Shown here: positions 41,602 to 50,342 of the stretch, in pieces
Position numbering within the stretch: the stretch's first letter is position 1
Layout of the letters: each line of letters opens with the position of its first letter
Assembly (NCBI RefSeq): GCF_006715785.1
Contig: NZ_VFNX01000001.1
Span: forward strand, 4,754,001-4,818,000
DNA from: Streptomyces puniciscabiei
Lineage (GTDB): Bacteria > Actinomycetota > Actinomycetes > Streptomycetales > Streptomycetaceae
Length of the DNA: 64,000 nucleotides
Reading direction: 5' to 3'
Made by a program: the position numbers and the translations under genes
The notes under the pieces: generated by a model
The model's database searches: none
The model's input: only the letters and a program-made list of their open reading frames with translations
What the model was told of the DNA's origin: nothing

Positions 41602-44322
41602 GTGTCGGAAAACAAAGAACCCCACGTAGCGAAGTTCGTTTACGACTTCACCGAGGGCAACAAGGACCTCAAGGACCTCCTCGGTGGCAAGGGCGCCAAC
41701 CTCGCCGAGATGACCAACCTCGGTCTGCCGGTCCCTCCCGGCTTCACCATCACCACCGAGGCCTGCAAGGTCTACCTGGAGAGCGGTGAGGAGCCCGCGG
41801 CACTGCGTGACGAGGTGAGTGCGCACCTCGACGCCCTCGAGTCCCGCATGGGCAAGAAGCTCGGCCAGCCCGACAACCCCCTGCTGGTCTCGGTCCGCTC
41901 GGGCGCGAAGTTCTCCATGCCCGGCATGATGGACACGGTCCTGAACATCGGCCTCTCCGACAAGTCGGTGCAGGGCCTCGCCAAGCAGGCCGGCGACGAC
42001 CGCTTCGCCTGGGACTCCTACCGCCGCCTGATCCAGATGTTCGGCAAGACCGTCCTCGGCGTCGACGGCGAGCTCTTCGAGGAGGCCCTCGACAAGGCCA
42101 AGGAGGCCAAGAAGGTCACGGTCGACACCGACCTCGAGGCCGCCGACCTGAAGAAGCTCGTCACCACCTTCAAGAAGATCGTCAAGAAGGAGGCCGGCCG
42201 GGACTTCCCGCAGGACCCGCGCGAGCAGATGGACCTCGCCATCAAGGCGGTCTTCGACTCGTGGAACGGCGACCGCGCCAAGCTGTACCGCCGCCAGGAG
42301 CGCATCCCGCACGACCTCGGTACGGCCGTCAACGTCTGCTCGATGGTCTTCGGCAACCTGGGCCCCGACTCCGGTACGGGTGTCGCCTTCACCCGTGACC
42401 CCGCCTCCGGCCACCAGGGCGTCTACGGCGACTACCTGCAGAACGCCCAGGGCGAGGACGTGGTGGCGGGCATCCGCAACACCGTCCCGCTGGCGGAGCT
42501 GGAGTCGATCGACAAGAAGTCGTACGACCAGCTCATGCAGATCATGGAGACGCTGGAGAACCACTACAAGGACCTCTGCGACATCGAGTTCACGATCGAG
42601 CGCGGTCAGCTGTGGATGCTCCAGACCCGCGTCGGCAAGCGGACCGCCGGTGCCGCCTTCCGCATCGCGACCCAGCTGGTGGACCAGGGCCTGATCGACG
42701 AGACCGAGGCGCTCCAGCGCGTCACCGGCGCCCAGCTGGCCCAGCTGATGTTCCCGCGCTTCGACGAGCACGCGAAGGTCGAGAAGGTCGCGCGCGGTAT
42801 CGCCGCGTCCCCCGGCGCCGCGGTGGGCAGGGCGGTCTTCGACTCCTACACCGCCGTCAAGTGGTCCCGCTCGGGCGAGAAGGTCATCCTGGTCCGCCGT
42901 GAGACGAACCCGGACGACCTCGACGGCATGATCGCGGCGGAGGGCATCCTGACCAGCCGGGGCGGCAAGACGTCCCACGCGGCCGTGGTCGCCCGAGGCA
43001 TGGGCAAGACCTGTGTCTGCGGTGCGGAGGAGCTGGAGGTGGACACCAAGCGCCGCCGTATGACGGTCCCCGGCGGCCGCGTCGTCGAGGAAGGCGACCT
43101 GATCTCCATCGACGGTTCGACGGGCAAGGTCTACCTGGGCGAAGTCCCCGTGGTCCCCTCCCCGGTGGTGGAGTACTTCGAGGGCCGGATGCACCCGGGC
43201 GCGGACGACGCGGACGAGCTGGTCGAGGCGGTCCACCGCATGATGGCCTTCGCCGACCGCAAGCGCCGGCTGCGGGTCCGCGCCAACGCCGACAACGCCG
43301 AGGACGCGCTGCGCGCCCGCCGCTTCGGCGCCCAGGGCATCGGCCTGTGCCGCACGGAGCACATGTTCCTCGGTGAGCGCCGCGAGATGGTCGAGAAGCT
43401 GATCCTGGCGGACACGGAGAGTGAGCGCGAGGCGGCCCTGTCCGAGCTGCTCCCCCTCCAGAAGAAGGACTTCATCGAGCTCTTCGAGGCGATGGACGGC
43501 CTCCCCGTCACCATCCGCCTGCTGGACCCCCCGCTGCACGAGTTCCTCCCCGACATCACGGAACTCTCGGTCCGCGTGGCCCTGGCGGAGTCCCGCCAGG
43601 AGCCGCACGAGAACGAGCTCCGCCTGCTCCAGGCGGTGCACCGCCTGCACGAGCAGAACCCGATGCTGGGCCTGCGCGGCGTACGCCTCGGCCTGGTCAT
43701 CCCCGGCCTCTTCACCATGCAGGTCCGCGCCATCGCCGAGGCGGCCGCGGAACGCAAGACGGCGAAGGGCGACCCGCGCGCGGAGATCATGATCCCGCTC
43801 GTCGGCACGGTGCAGGAGCTGGAGATCGTCCGCGAGGAGGCCGACAAGGTCATCGCGGAGGTCGAGGCGGCGACGGGTACGGCGCTGAAGCTGGCGATCG
43901 GCACGATGATCGAGCTCCCGCGCGCGGCCCTCACGGCGGGTCAGATCGCCGAGGCGGCGGAGTTCTTCAGCTTCGGCACGAACGACCTGACGCAGACGGT
44001 GTGGGGCTTCAGCCGCGACGACGTCGAGGCCTCCTTCTTCACGGCATACCTGGAGAAGGGCATCTTCGGCGTGAGCCCCTTCGAGACGATCGACAAGGAC
44101 GGCGTCGGCTCCCTGGTGAAGTCGGCGGCGGAGGCGGGCCGGCGCACCCGCCCCGACCTCAAGCTCGGCGTCTGCGGCGAGCACGGCGGTGACCCCGAGT
44201 CCGTCCACTTCTTCCACGAGGTCGGCCTGGACTACGTCTCCTGCTCCCCCTTCCGCATCCCGGTGGCCCGCCTCGAGGCAGGCCGCGCGGCGACCCAGTC
44301 GGCGGGCAGCGACCACCGCTAG
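41602..44322 (+). CDS. ppdK: Pyruvate, phosphate dikinase
   Basis: 906-aa enzyme interconverting pyruvate, ATP and phosphate with PEP, AMP and PPi, central to the PEP-pyruvate node. The N-terminal ATP-grasp domain has DLLGGKGANLAEMTNLGLPV and VSVRSGAKFSMPGMMDTVLN. The swivelling phosphohistidine domain has GGKTSHAAVVARGMGKTCVC with His459 as phosphocarrier. The C-terminal PEP/pyruvate barrel carries IGLCRTEHMF, FSFGTNDLTQTVWGFSRDD and the catalytic Cys858 in LGVCGEHGGD. GTG 41602 has AAGGAG ten bases upstream; the upstream extension to 41521 lacks coding character. Length is standard. Followed by two strong hairpins. Confidence 0.97.
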   Translation: MSENKEPHVAKFVYDFTEGNKDLKDLLGGKGANLAEMTNLGLPVPPGFTITTEACKVYLESGEEPAALRDEVSAHLDALESRMGKKLGQPDNPLLVSVRSGAKFSMPGMMDTVLNIGLSDKSVQGLAKQAGDDRFAWDSYRRLIQMFGKTVLGVDGELFEEALDKAKEAKKVTVDTDLEAADLKKLVTTFKKIVKKEAGRDFPQDPREQMDLAIKAVFDSWNGDRAKLYRRQERIPHDLGTAVNVCSMVFGNLGPDSGTGVAFTRDPASGHQGVYGDYLQNAQGEDVVAGIRNTVPLAELESIDKKSYDQLMQIMETLENHYKDLCDIEFTIERGQLWMLQTRVGKRTAGAAFRIATQLVDQGLIDETEALQRVTGAQLAQLMFPRFDEHAKVEKVARGIAASPGAAVGRAVFDSYTAVKWSRSGEKVILVRRETNPDDLDGMIAAEGILTSRGGKTSHAAVVARGMGKTCVCGAEELEVDTKRRRMTVPGGRVVEEGDLISIDGSTGKVYLGEVPVVPSPVVEYFEGRMHPGADDADELVEAVHRMMAFADRKRRLRVRANADNAEDALRARRFGAQGIGLCRTEHMFLGERREMVEKLILADTESEREAALSELLPLQKKDFIELFEAMDGLPVTIRLLDPPLHEFLPDITELSVRVALAESRQEPHENELRLLQAVHRLHEQNPMLGLRGVRLGLVIPGLFTMQVRAIAEAAAERKTAKGDPRAEIMIPLVGTVQELEIVREEADKVIAEVEAATGTALKLAIGTMIELPRAALTAGQIAEAAEFFSFGTNDLTQTVWGFSRDDVEASFFTAYLEKGIFGVSPFETIDKDGVGSLVKSAAEAGRRTRPDLKLGVCGEHGGDPESVHFFHEVGLDYVSCSPFRIPVARLEAGRAATQSAGSDHR

Positions 44323-44346
44323 GCCCTGCCGGGCTGGTTGAACCCC

Positions 44347-44391
44347 GGAGCCGCTGCTGGTCCCCGACCCTCACCGATCGGCAGCGGCTCC
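44347..44391 (+). terminator. ppdK distal hairpin 1
   Basis: Perfect 10-bp stem GGAGCCGCTG (44347-44356) / CAGCGGCTCC (44382-44391) with a 25-base loop, 24 bases after the ppdK stop. Confidence 0.55.
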
Positions 44392-44406
44392 GGCGCACGA
44401 AAGAGG

Positions 44407-44440
44407 AGAGGCGACACCCTGTGCGGGGGGTGCCGCCTCT
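44407..44440 (+). terminator. ppdK terminator hairpin 2
   Basis: AGAGGCGACACCC (44407-44419) pairs with GGGTGCCGCCTCT (44428-44440) with one mismatch, followed by CTGTGTGTT. A good intrinsic terminator candidate closing the ppdK transcript. Confidence 0.75.
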
Positions 44441-44589
44441 CTGTGTGTTCAGTTTCGGCCGGTGTCCTGTTTTGGATCATCAGATGCGGTGATCGGATCG
44501 GGACGTAAGGATTCGCCATGTGATCGAGGCGCTACGTTCTGTAACTCCGGTGGCCGGTGGGGCTGTCGGAGTCATGGGAGAGGTGGCGT

Positions 44590-45012
44590 ATGAAGAAGAC
44601 AGTGGTGGGTCTGGTTGCTGCGGGGGTCTTTCTCGCGGGTGCCGGAACGGCGGTTGGGTCGTCGTGGCGGAATCTGCCAGACCAACGCACGGCAGGAGTT
44701 GCCTTCGAGGGAGGCCAGTACCAGTTCAATCCTACTGAGCGTAACCACGGAGCATTCGAATGGCGTGGCTACCTGAGGGACACCAACACCACGGATGGCC
44801 ACAACGGGTACGTGGAGGTCCAGGTCGATGGCCATGACTGGATGCGCTACTACGGCAAGCAGGGGAAAGCCGTCTTCATGCATCACTCGAACTGGGATGG
44901 GGCTCAGCAGTACATCGAGCATGCCCGACTCCACGTGTGCCGTGACCGGGGCGCTCTTCGTCCTGACAATTGCTCGACCGAGCGGCATTTCAGCTACGGA
45001 ATCAACGGCTGA
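44590..45012 (+). CDS. Small secreted protein of unknown function
   Basis: 140-aa exported protein. Signal peptide: KKTVVGLVAAGVFLAGAGT then AVG. The mature part of about 115 residues is rich in aromatic residues, Asn and His, with a beta-strand look (FEGGQYQFNP, HGAFEWRGYLRDTNTTDG, YVEVQVDGHDWMRYYGKQ). Two cysteines near the C terminus (HVCRDRGALRPDNCS) could form a disulfide. No family recognised. ATG 44590 follows GGGAGAGG. It is the first gene of a three-gene run with an ABC ATPase (12 bases on) and an FtsX-type permease. Codons ending in A or T are visibly commoner than in neighbouring genes, hinting at transfer. Confidence 0.75.
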   Translation: MKKTVVGLVAAGVFLAGAGTAVGSSWRNLPDQRTAGVAFEGGQYQFNPTERNHGAFEWRGYLRDTNTTDGHNGYVEVQVDGHDWMRYYGKQGKAVFMHHSNWDGAQQYIEHARLHVCRDRGALRPDNCSTERHFSYGING

Positions 45013-45023
45013 GCGAGGTCGTG

Positions 45024-45704
45024 GTGGCGGAAACACTGGTCGCCAGAGAAATCGATCTCTTCTATGGGACGTCGCAAGCGGTCAAGGGAGCGTCGATCGT
45101 GCTGCGCCGGGGCGAGATCGCGGCAATCACCGGGCCGAGCGGCTCGGGCAAGTCATCGCTGCTTTACTGCCTTGCCGGCGTACTGCCCGCCAGCCGAGGT
45201 GAAGTCCGCTTCGAGGGCTGTTCATTCGAGGAATTGGACGATGACGAGCTGAGCGCTCTTCGTCGGGATCGCTTCGGATTCGTCTTCCAGTACGGGGAGC
45301 TGCTACCCGAGTTGACCGTAGAGGAGAACGCTGCCCTGCCCCTGCGTCTGGCAGGGCAGCGAAAGAGGGCCGCGCTCTCAGCTGCCGGTGAGGTGTTGGG
45401 CAGGTTGGGTCTGGCGGAGCTGCGAAAGCGCCGACCGTCCCAAGTGTCGGGTGGACAAAGCCAGCGCGTGGCCGTGGCCCGTGCTCTGGTGCATCGACCG
45501 GCTGTGGTCTTCGCCGATGAGCCGACGGGCTCGCTCGACAGCGGCAACGCCTCGGCTGTGCTAGGCGAGTTCCTGACGCTGGCTCGCTCACAGGGCACGG
45601 CTGTCCTCCTCGTCACCCATGACCCGGATGTAGCGGCACGCGCCGACAGCCGCTACTCCATGGTGGATGGCGTCCTTACTGCAGTGAGGCCGGTCGAATC
45701 GTGA
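45024..45704 (+). CDS. ABC transporter ATPase, LolD/MacB type
   Basis: 226-aa ATPase. Walker A is GPSGSGKSS, the Q-loop is RDRFGFVFQYGELLPELTV, the signature VSGGQSQRVAVA, Walker B VFADEPTGSLD and the H-loop LLVTHDPDVA. The EEDELSALRRDRFGF-type sequence is typical of the LolD/MacB/FtsE branch, partnering FtsX-domain permeases in mechanotransmission or extracytoplasmic release. I chose GTG 45024, five bases after GAGG; GTG 45021 is equally possible. Its stop overlaps the permease GTG by four bases. Confidence 0.9.
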   Translation: MAETLVAREIDLFYGTSQAVKGASIVLRRGEIAAITGPSGSGKSSLLYCLAGVLPASRGEVRFEGCSFEELDDDELSALRRDRFGFVFQYGELLPELTVEENAALPLRLAGQRKRAALSAAGEVLGRLGLAELRKRRPSQVSGGQSQRVAVARALVHRPAVVFADEPTGSLDSGNASAVLGEFLTLARSQGTAVLLVTHDPDVAARADSRYSMVDGVLTAVRPVES

Positions 45705-47983
45705 AGGAGCTGCTTCTCGGACTACGTCTGCTGTTGGGCAGCGGACGCGGCAACCGTGTGCGATTCGCGCTGATGAGCGTGGGTGGCTCGATCGGTGTGT
45801 GCTGTTTGGCGATCGTGCTCACGATCCCCGGGATTCTGGCCGCGCAGGATGCGCGTGTCGCGGCAAGACAGCCGGTGGTGCCGAGAGACGAGTCGCACCG
45901 CCCGGTCTTCGCAGGGTTTCCCCTTCTACTGGAGCGGACTGAACCGTACGGCTCCAGGCCCCTCACTCGCATCTTCCTGGCCCGTGGTTCAAAAGACGTC
46001 GGGCCGCCACCAGGTTTGTCGTCGTTCCCGCGCGTAGGGCAGGTCTTCGTCTCCCCGCGGTTGCATCAGGCTCTACGTGCCGAGCCGAATCTCGCCCAAC
46101 GTCTTCCAGGGCGGGAATCGGGTCTGATTGGCCATCAGGGGCTCGCCCGCCCCGAGGAGCTGGTTGCCTACGTCGGCGTACGTCGTGGTGAGCTGTCGGA
46201 CGGCACTCCCGTCGTATGTTTCGGAGCGAAGAAGGCCTCGGAACGCACTGTGGATCCGGCGACACTCGGCATCTTGCGCTTCACCATGGTGGGGATCGTC
46301 CTGGTGCCATTGGCGGTGTTTCTCTCCGTCTGTGCCCGTCTATCCGCGGCCGAGCGGGCTCGCAGGCTGGCCGCGCTGCGTCTGCTGGGCATGAGCGGCA
46401 AGGGGGTGCAGCGGGTGAACGCCGCCGAGACGGTCGCCGCTGCCGGCCTCGGCTCCCTACTGGGGCTGGGTGCGTACTGGGGGTTCAACCAGCTCGTCTC
46501 GCGGATCGGACTGCCCGGATTCAGTTGGTACCCGAGCGATGGCGCGCCGACCAATTCCACCATTGTGGCCTGCCTGTTGGGCTGCCCAGCACTCGCATGG
46601 GCCGTGGGGCGGGTCAGTGCACGGAAGGCGGCTGCGAACCCACTCGCCGTTCGCAGGACGGCTCCAGAGAAGCTTCCATCTGCCTGGGGTTTCGTTCCGC
46701 TGCTGGCCGGGTCGGGCATCGCCGCGGGTTACTGCGTCGCCGGGGCAACTGGGCGCGTGCCTACCGACACTGGATCGTCCGTGCTTCTGATCCCCTCAAT
46801 GATCGTCCTCATCGGCGTCGGCCTTGTGACGATTCTGCCGCGGCTGTCCCGGGCGCTGGCCGGACGGATCGCCCGGTCCACCCACTCACTCGCCCTCGGT
46901 CTCGCCATGCGGCGCAATGAGGCCGAGCCGGGCGGGGCGCTTCGGGTGGCTGCTGGACTGGTCGTGTTGGTGTTTGCGGCATCCCTGGCCCAAGGGGTGC
47001 TTATCGAGCTGGACCAGGTCAGCAAGAACACCTCTCCGATCCAGGACTACGACATGCGGTACGCGCAGCTGACCGCGGCTCAGCGACAATCCCTTGAACG
47101 ACTGCCGGGCGTTCGCGCCCATATCGTCACCATGGAGTCGTCGCTCGTCGGTGGGTCGGAAATGGCATGGTCCCCCCAAGTCGTCCTGGCCACGTGCAGG
47201 CAGCTCCGGTCTGCGGTGCCGTGGGTTGGTGAGTGTGTTGACCGGCAACCCCTGCGGCTGACGAACACAAAGATGCCCCAGGACGGACCAGCAGACGTCG
47301 GAAAGAAGCTTGTTCTCCGGTTGGGCGGCGGCCACCGCGACGTGCCGATCACGGTGCCGAAGCGAACGGTCCCCTACCACGAGTTCGCGGATTCCTGGGT
47401 CCTCGGCAGCCAGGCGATCCTCGTTCCGCCGTCCGAACTGCCCGCGAGTGCACGTCCGGAGAGCGCCACGCTGACCCTGATCAGTGCCTCAGACCCCGAC
47501 ACCGTCCGCAGAGTCCTCGACGGCATCGGTCATGTCGCTCCGACGATCGAGGTGATCCCGCAGGGGCTGAACATCACGGCCCTCCAGCAGATCGCGGTCG
47601 TCAAGACTCTCCTAGCTCTCGGCATGGTCCTGGGCGCCGTCATCGGTGTTGCCGCCTATGTGGTCGCCGCCACCGACCGCGCAGTGGAACGGCGCCCTCA
47701 GGTCACCGCTCTGGCCCTGCTCGGTGCACGCCCCCGCACCCTGCGGGCCGTGCAGGTCACGCAGGTCGTGCTGCCGCTGTCGGTGGGGCTGCTGCTCGCC
47801 GTCGCCCTGGGCAAGATGGCCGAGTCCAGCTATCTGGTCACCGGCGGCGGCACGGTCTTCTGGGACGGTGCCGGTCTCCCCCTCCTGCTGGCTGGCACCC
47901 TAGGCGTTGTAGCTGTCGCCGCGCTCGGCTCCCTCCCGCTCGTCGGGCGGCGGATCGACCCCGAGTTGATTCGGCGGGACTGA
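45701..47983 (+). CDS. FtsX-type ABC permease
   Basis: 760-aa membrane protein with two FtsX domains and about ten TM helices. An N-terminal helix (ALMSVGGSIGVCCLAIVLTI) precedes a large extracytoplasmic segment (residues 60-185). A helical bundle follows (TMVGIVLVPLAVFLSVCARL, TVAAAGLGSLLGLGAYWGF, and others), then a second extracytoplasmic segment of about 200 residues, and a closing pair of helices after AYVVAATDRAVERRPQVTAL. It works with the preceding ATPase. In this class the permease often releases, senses or resists an extracellular product (lipoprotein, bacteriocin, antimicrobial peptide). The adjacent secreted protein may be the partner. Confidence 0.88.
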   Translation: MKELLLGLRLLLGSGRGNRVRFALMSVGGSIGVCCLAIVLTIPGILAAQDARVAARQPVVPRDESHRPVFAGFPLLLERTEPYGSRPLTRIFLARGSKDVGPPPGLSSFPRVGQVFVSPRLHQALRAEPNLAQRLPGRESGLIGHQGLARPEELVAYVGVRRGELSDGTPVVCFGAKKASERTVDPATLGILRFTMVGIVLVPLAVFLSVCARLSAAERARRLAALRLLGMSGKGVQRVNAAETVAAAGLGSLLGLGAYWGFNQLVSRIGLPGFSWYPSDGAPTNSTIVACLLGCPALAWAVGRVSARKAAANPLAVRRTAPEKLPSAWGFVPLLAGSGIAAGYCVAGATGRVPTDTGSSVLLIPSMIVLIGVGLVTILPRLSRALAGRIARSTHSLALGLAMRRNEAEPGGALRVAAGLVVLVFAASLAQGVLIELDQVSKNTSPIQDYDMRYAQLTAAQRQSLERLPGVRAHIVTMESSLVGGSEMAWSPQVVLATCRQLRSAVPWVGECVDRQPLRLTNTKMPQDGPADVGKKLVLRLGGGHRDVPITVPKRTVPYHEFADSWVLGSQAILVPPSELPASARPESATLTLISASDPDTVRRVLDGIGHVAPTIEVIPQGLNITALQQIAVVKTLLALGMVLGAVIGVAAYVVAATDRAVERRPQVTALALLGARPRTLRAVQVTQVVLPLSVGLLLAVALGKMAESSYLVTGGGTVFWDGAGLPLLLAGTLGVVAVAALGSLPLVGRRIDPELIRRD

Positions 47984-47998
47984 GGGGCGCGACAGGTG

Positions 47999-48030
47999 AG
48001 GGGGCGGTACCCGGTATGGGTGCCGTCCCT
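47999..48030. terminator. Convergent terminator between FtsX permease and tetR
   Basis: AGGGGGCGGTACCC and GGGTGCCGTCCCT can pair with one bulge around loop GGTAT, in the 49-base gap between converging genes. Confidence 0.5.
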
Positions 48031-48032
48031 CT

Positions 48033-48767
48033 TCAGTTGTGGGGGGTGAGCAGGCCTTTCACCAGGGCCGCCAGGCCGTGGGCGTAGGTGTCCTGTGCGG
48101 TCAGGGTGGCCCAGCGGTCCGCCAGTTGGGCCAGGCGGGGGAGTTCGGCCGGGTCGAGGTCGGCGAAGACGCGGTCGCGGTAGGTCGGGCGGGCGTCGGT
48201 GGCGCGCCGGCGGGCCGCTGTCGCGCGGACCAGGATCTCGCCGGCGGTGTAGTACCAGATGGTGCGGTAACCGTGTACGGCGTCGTCCGGGGACAGTCCG
48301 CACTCCGTCAGACCGTCCACGATCTGCTCGACGTGCCACAGGGCCGACGTGGACATGAGGTCGTCCGCCGTGAGGACGTCCACCGTCCAGGGACAGGCCG
48401 CCAGTACCTCGTGGATCGCGGTGGCGGCGGCGATGACGCGTTCGAGTGGGTCGGTGGGAGGGGCCGGCGGGCGGCGCAGGGTGCGGGCGGCGTAGTCGTC
48501 CAGGAGCAGGACGAGGAGTTCCTCCTTGTCGCGGACGTGGTGGTACAGCGCCATGGGCGTGCTGCCGATCTCGGCGGCCAGGCGGCGCATCGTCAGCCGC
48601 TTCACCCCCTCCTCCGTCACGATCCGGAGCGCCGTCCGGATGATCTCCGCGCGGGAGATACGGGCTGGTCGGCCGGGGGTGTTGCCGGTCGTGGTGCCGG
48701 TGCCCTTGCCGGTCGTCGTGCCGGTGGGCTTTCGGGCGGTGGGCGGTTGCGGCATGGGGTCCATCAT
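48033..48767 (-). CDS. TetR-family regulator with TetR_C domain
   Basis: 244-aa regulator. A disordered Thr/Gly-rich N-terminal tail (PTGTTTGKGTGTTTGNTPGR) precedes the HTH (SRAEIIRTALRIVTEEGVKR, LTMRRLAAEIGSTPMALYHH, VRDKEELLVLLLDDYA). The C-terminal domain resembles the tetracycline-repressor TetR_C (HVEQIVDGLTECGLSPDDAV, YRTIWYYTAGEILVRATAAR). Start uncertain among ATGs at 48767, 48764 and 48755. Divergent from a drug exporter, with a TetR-type palindrome over the exporter start. Confidence 0.9.
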   Translation of the reverse strand: MMDPMPQPPTARKPTGTTTGKGTGTTTGNTPGRPARISRAEIIRTALRIVTEEGVKRLTMRRLAAEIGSTPMALYHHVRDKEELLVLLLDDYAARTLRRPPAPPTDPLERVIAAATAIHEVLAACPWTVDVLTADDLMSTSALWHVEQIVDGLTECGLSPDDAVHGYRTIWYYTAGEILVRATAARRRATDARPTYRDRVFADLDPAELPRLAQLADRWATLTAQDTYAHGLAALVKGLLTPHN

Positions 48768-48821
48768 GCCTGCGTCGTCCGCCGCGGGTTGCGGAGTGTC
48801 GACAACGCCGCTCGGCCGCGC

Positions 48822-48844
48822 TAGTTTTCTTACATGTATAGAAA
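48822..48844 (+). promoter_or_regulatory. Leaderless MFS promoter with overlapping palindrome
   Basis: TTTCT-TACATGTA-T-AGAAA (48826-48844) contains the 8-bp palindrome TACATGTA and TTTCT/AGAAA arms. The MFS ATG (48834) lies within it, and a -10-like TAGTTT (48822-48827) sits six bases before. No Shine-Dalgarno exists, so the mRNA is likely leaderless and the operator covers the transcription start. Confidence 0.7.
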
Positions 48845-50342
48845 CCAAAGCGGGCGGTTAGGCGGCGGCAGGAGCGGCTTGCTGCTCGCGGCCGCCGCCG
48901 TCGCCCAGTTCGTCGTCGCTCTCGACATGGCCGTGGTCAACGTCGCGCTCCCCGCGATCCGTACCGCCCTCGGCTTCGCTCCGCTCGACCTGTCCTGGGT
49001 CGTGCACGTGTACGCGCTCACCTTCGGCGGCTTCCTGCTGCTCGGGGGCAGGGCCTGCGATCTGTACGGGCGGCGCCGGCTGTTCGTCGCGGGGCTCGTC
49101 GTCTTCGGGGTCTGTTCGCTCGCCGGCGGACTCGCCCGGGAACCGTGGCAGTTGGTCGCCGCACGCGCGGGGCAGGGTGTGGGTGCGGCGGCCGCCGCAC
49201 CGGCCGCCCTCGCCCTGCTGACCGCCACCTTCACCGACGGCCCCGCCCGCGTCCGCGCCCTCGGGGTGTGGAGCGCGATGAACGCCGTCGGCGGGGCGCT
49301 GGGTGTCCTCGCGGGCGGCGTGCTCACCCAGTACGCGGGCTGGCGCTGGGTGATGCTGATCAATCTGCCCATCGTGGCGACCGCCCTCGTGCTGATCCGC
49401 GCGGCCGTACCGACCGAGCCCGGGCCGGTGCGGCGGGAGCGGCCGGATCTGCTCGGAGCGCTGCTGGCCACCGGCGGCACAGGGCTGCTGGTGTTCGGTG
49501 TCGTACGGACCGACGTGCAGGGGTGGGTGAGCCGGGAGACCCTGGCCGCTCTCGGCGGCGCGGCTCTTCTGCTGGCCGCGTTCGCCGTCGTCGAATCCCG
49601 CGCGGACGCACCGCTGTTGCGGCTCGGGCTGCTGCGCGGTCGCTGGGTCGCCGGTGCCAACCTGCTCGTGTTCCTCGCCGCGGCCGGGCAGTTCAGCGCG
49701 TTCTACTTCGTCTCGCTGTACCTCCAGCAGGTCCTGGGCCTCGGCGCCGCCGCGACCGGCGCCGCGTTCCTGCCGTTCAGCGTGGGCTCGGTCGCGGCCA
49801 CCTTCGCCGCCACCCGGATCACCGCGCACCGCTCGCCCCGCACCGCCCTCGTACCCGGCGCGCTCTTCGCCGCCGCGGGCATGGCCTGGTTCGCCCGGAT
49901 CAGCCCGCACGGCAGCTTCCTCACCGATGTGCTCGGGCCGTCCCTGCTCACCAGCGTCGGCATCGGGCTGGTGTTCGCACCGGCGGCGGCCGCCGCCACG
50001 ACCGGTGTCCGGTCCGGCGAGGCCGGCATGGCCTCGGGGCTGTTCAACAGCGCACGTCAGCTGGGCGGATGCATCGGCGTGGCCACGCTGGCCACGGTGG
50101 CCGCCCACCACACCGGTGCGGCCACCGACCCCGGCGCCCTCAACGGCGGCTACGCCCTCGCCCTGGCCGTCACGGCCGTCCTCCTCCTGTTCGCGGCGGT
50201 CGTGGCGGTCGCTGTGCTGCCCCGAATACCCCGAGTGCCCCGAGCGCCCCGACCGCCCCGGCGGCGCATCCGGAGCGCCGACACCGATGCCCCCCACCTC
50301 ACAGCTCCTGCGGACCAGCGAATGGAAGGAACACCGTCATGA
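48834..50342 (+). CDS. MFS transporter, DHA2 drug exporter
   Basis: 502-aa exporter with about 14 TM helices. TM1 region LLLAAAAVAQFVVALDMAVV with NVALPAIRTALGF, WVVHVYALTFGGFLLLGGRA, motif A GGRACDLYGRRRLFVAGLVV, and motif C-like AMNAVGGALGVLAGGVLT. Long basic, Pro/Arg-rich C-terminal tail. Likely proton-coupled drug efflux, induced through the divergent TetR. The stop overlaps the ATG of a cupin gene (ATGA), so both are co-translated. Confidence 0.92.
   Translation: MYRNQSGRLGGGRSGLLLAAAAVAQFVVALDMAVVNVALPAIRTALGFAPLDLSWVVHVYALTFGGFLLLGGRACDLYGRRRLFVAGLVVFGVCSLAGGLAREPWQLVAARAGQGVGAAAAAPAALALLTATFTDGPARVRALGVWSAMNAVGGALGVLAGGVLTQYAGWRWVMLINLPIVATALVLIRAAVPTEPGPVRRERPDLLGALLATGGTGLLVFGVVRTDVQGWVSRETLAALGGAALLLAAFAVVESRADAPLLRLGLLRGRWVAGANLLVFLAAAGQFSAFYFVSLYLQQVLGLGAAATGAAFLPFSVGSVAATFAATRITAHRSPRTALVPGALFAAAGMAWFARISPHGSFLTDVLGPSLLTSVGIGLVFAPAAAAATTGVRSGEAGMASGLFNSARQLGGCIGVATLATVAAHHTGAATDPGALNGGYALALAVTAVLLLFAAVVAVAVLPRIPRVPRAPRPPRRRIRSADTDAPHLTAPADQRMEGTPS

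Noticed and set aside
41500..44316. 938-aa ORF opposite ppdK
   Set aside because: Antisense shadow; ppdK itself has all catalytic motifs in the other strand.
48033..48848. Longer TetR reading to 48848
   Set aside because: The extra N terminus runs through the palindromic operator and lacks a ribosome site.
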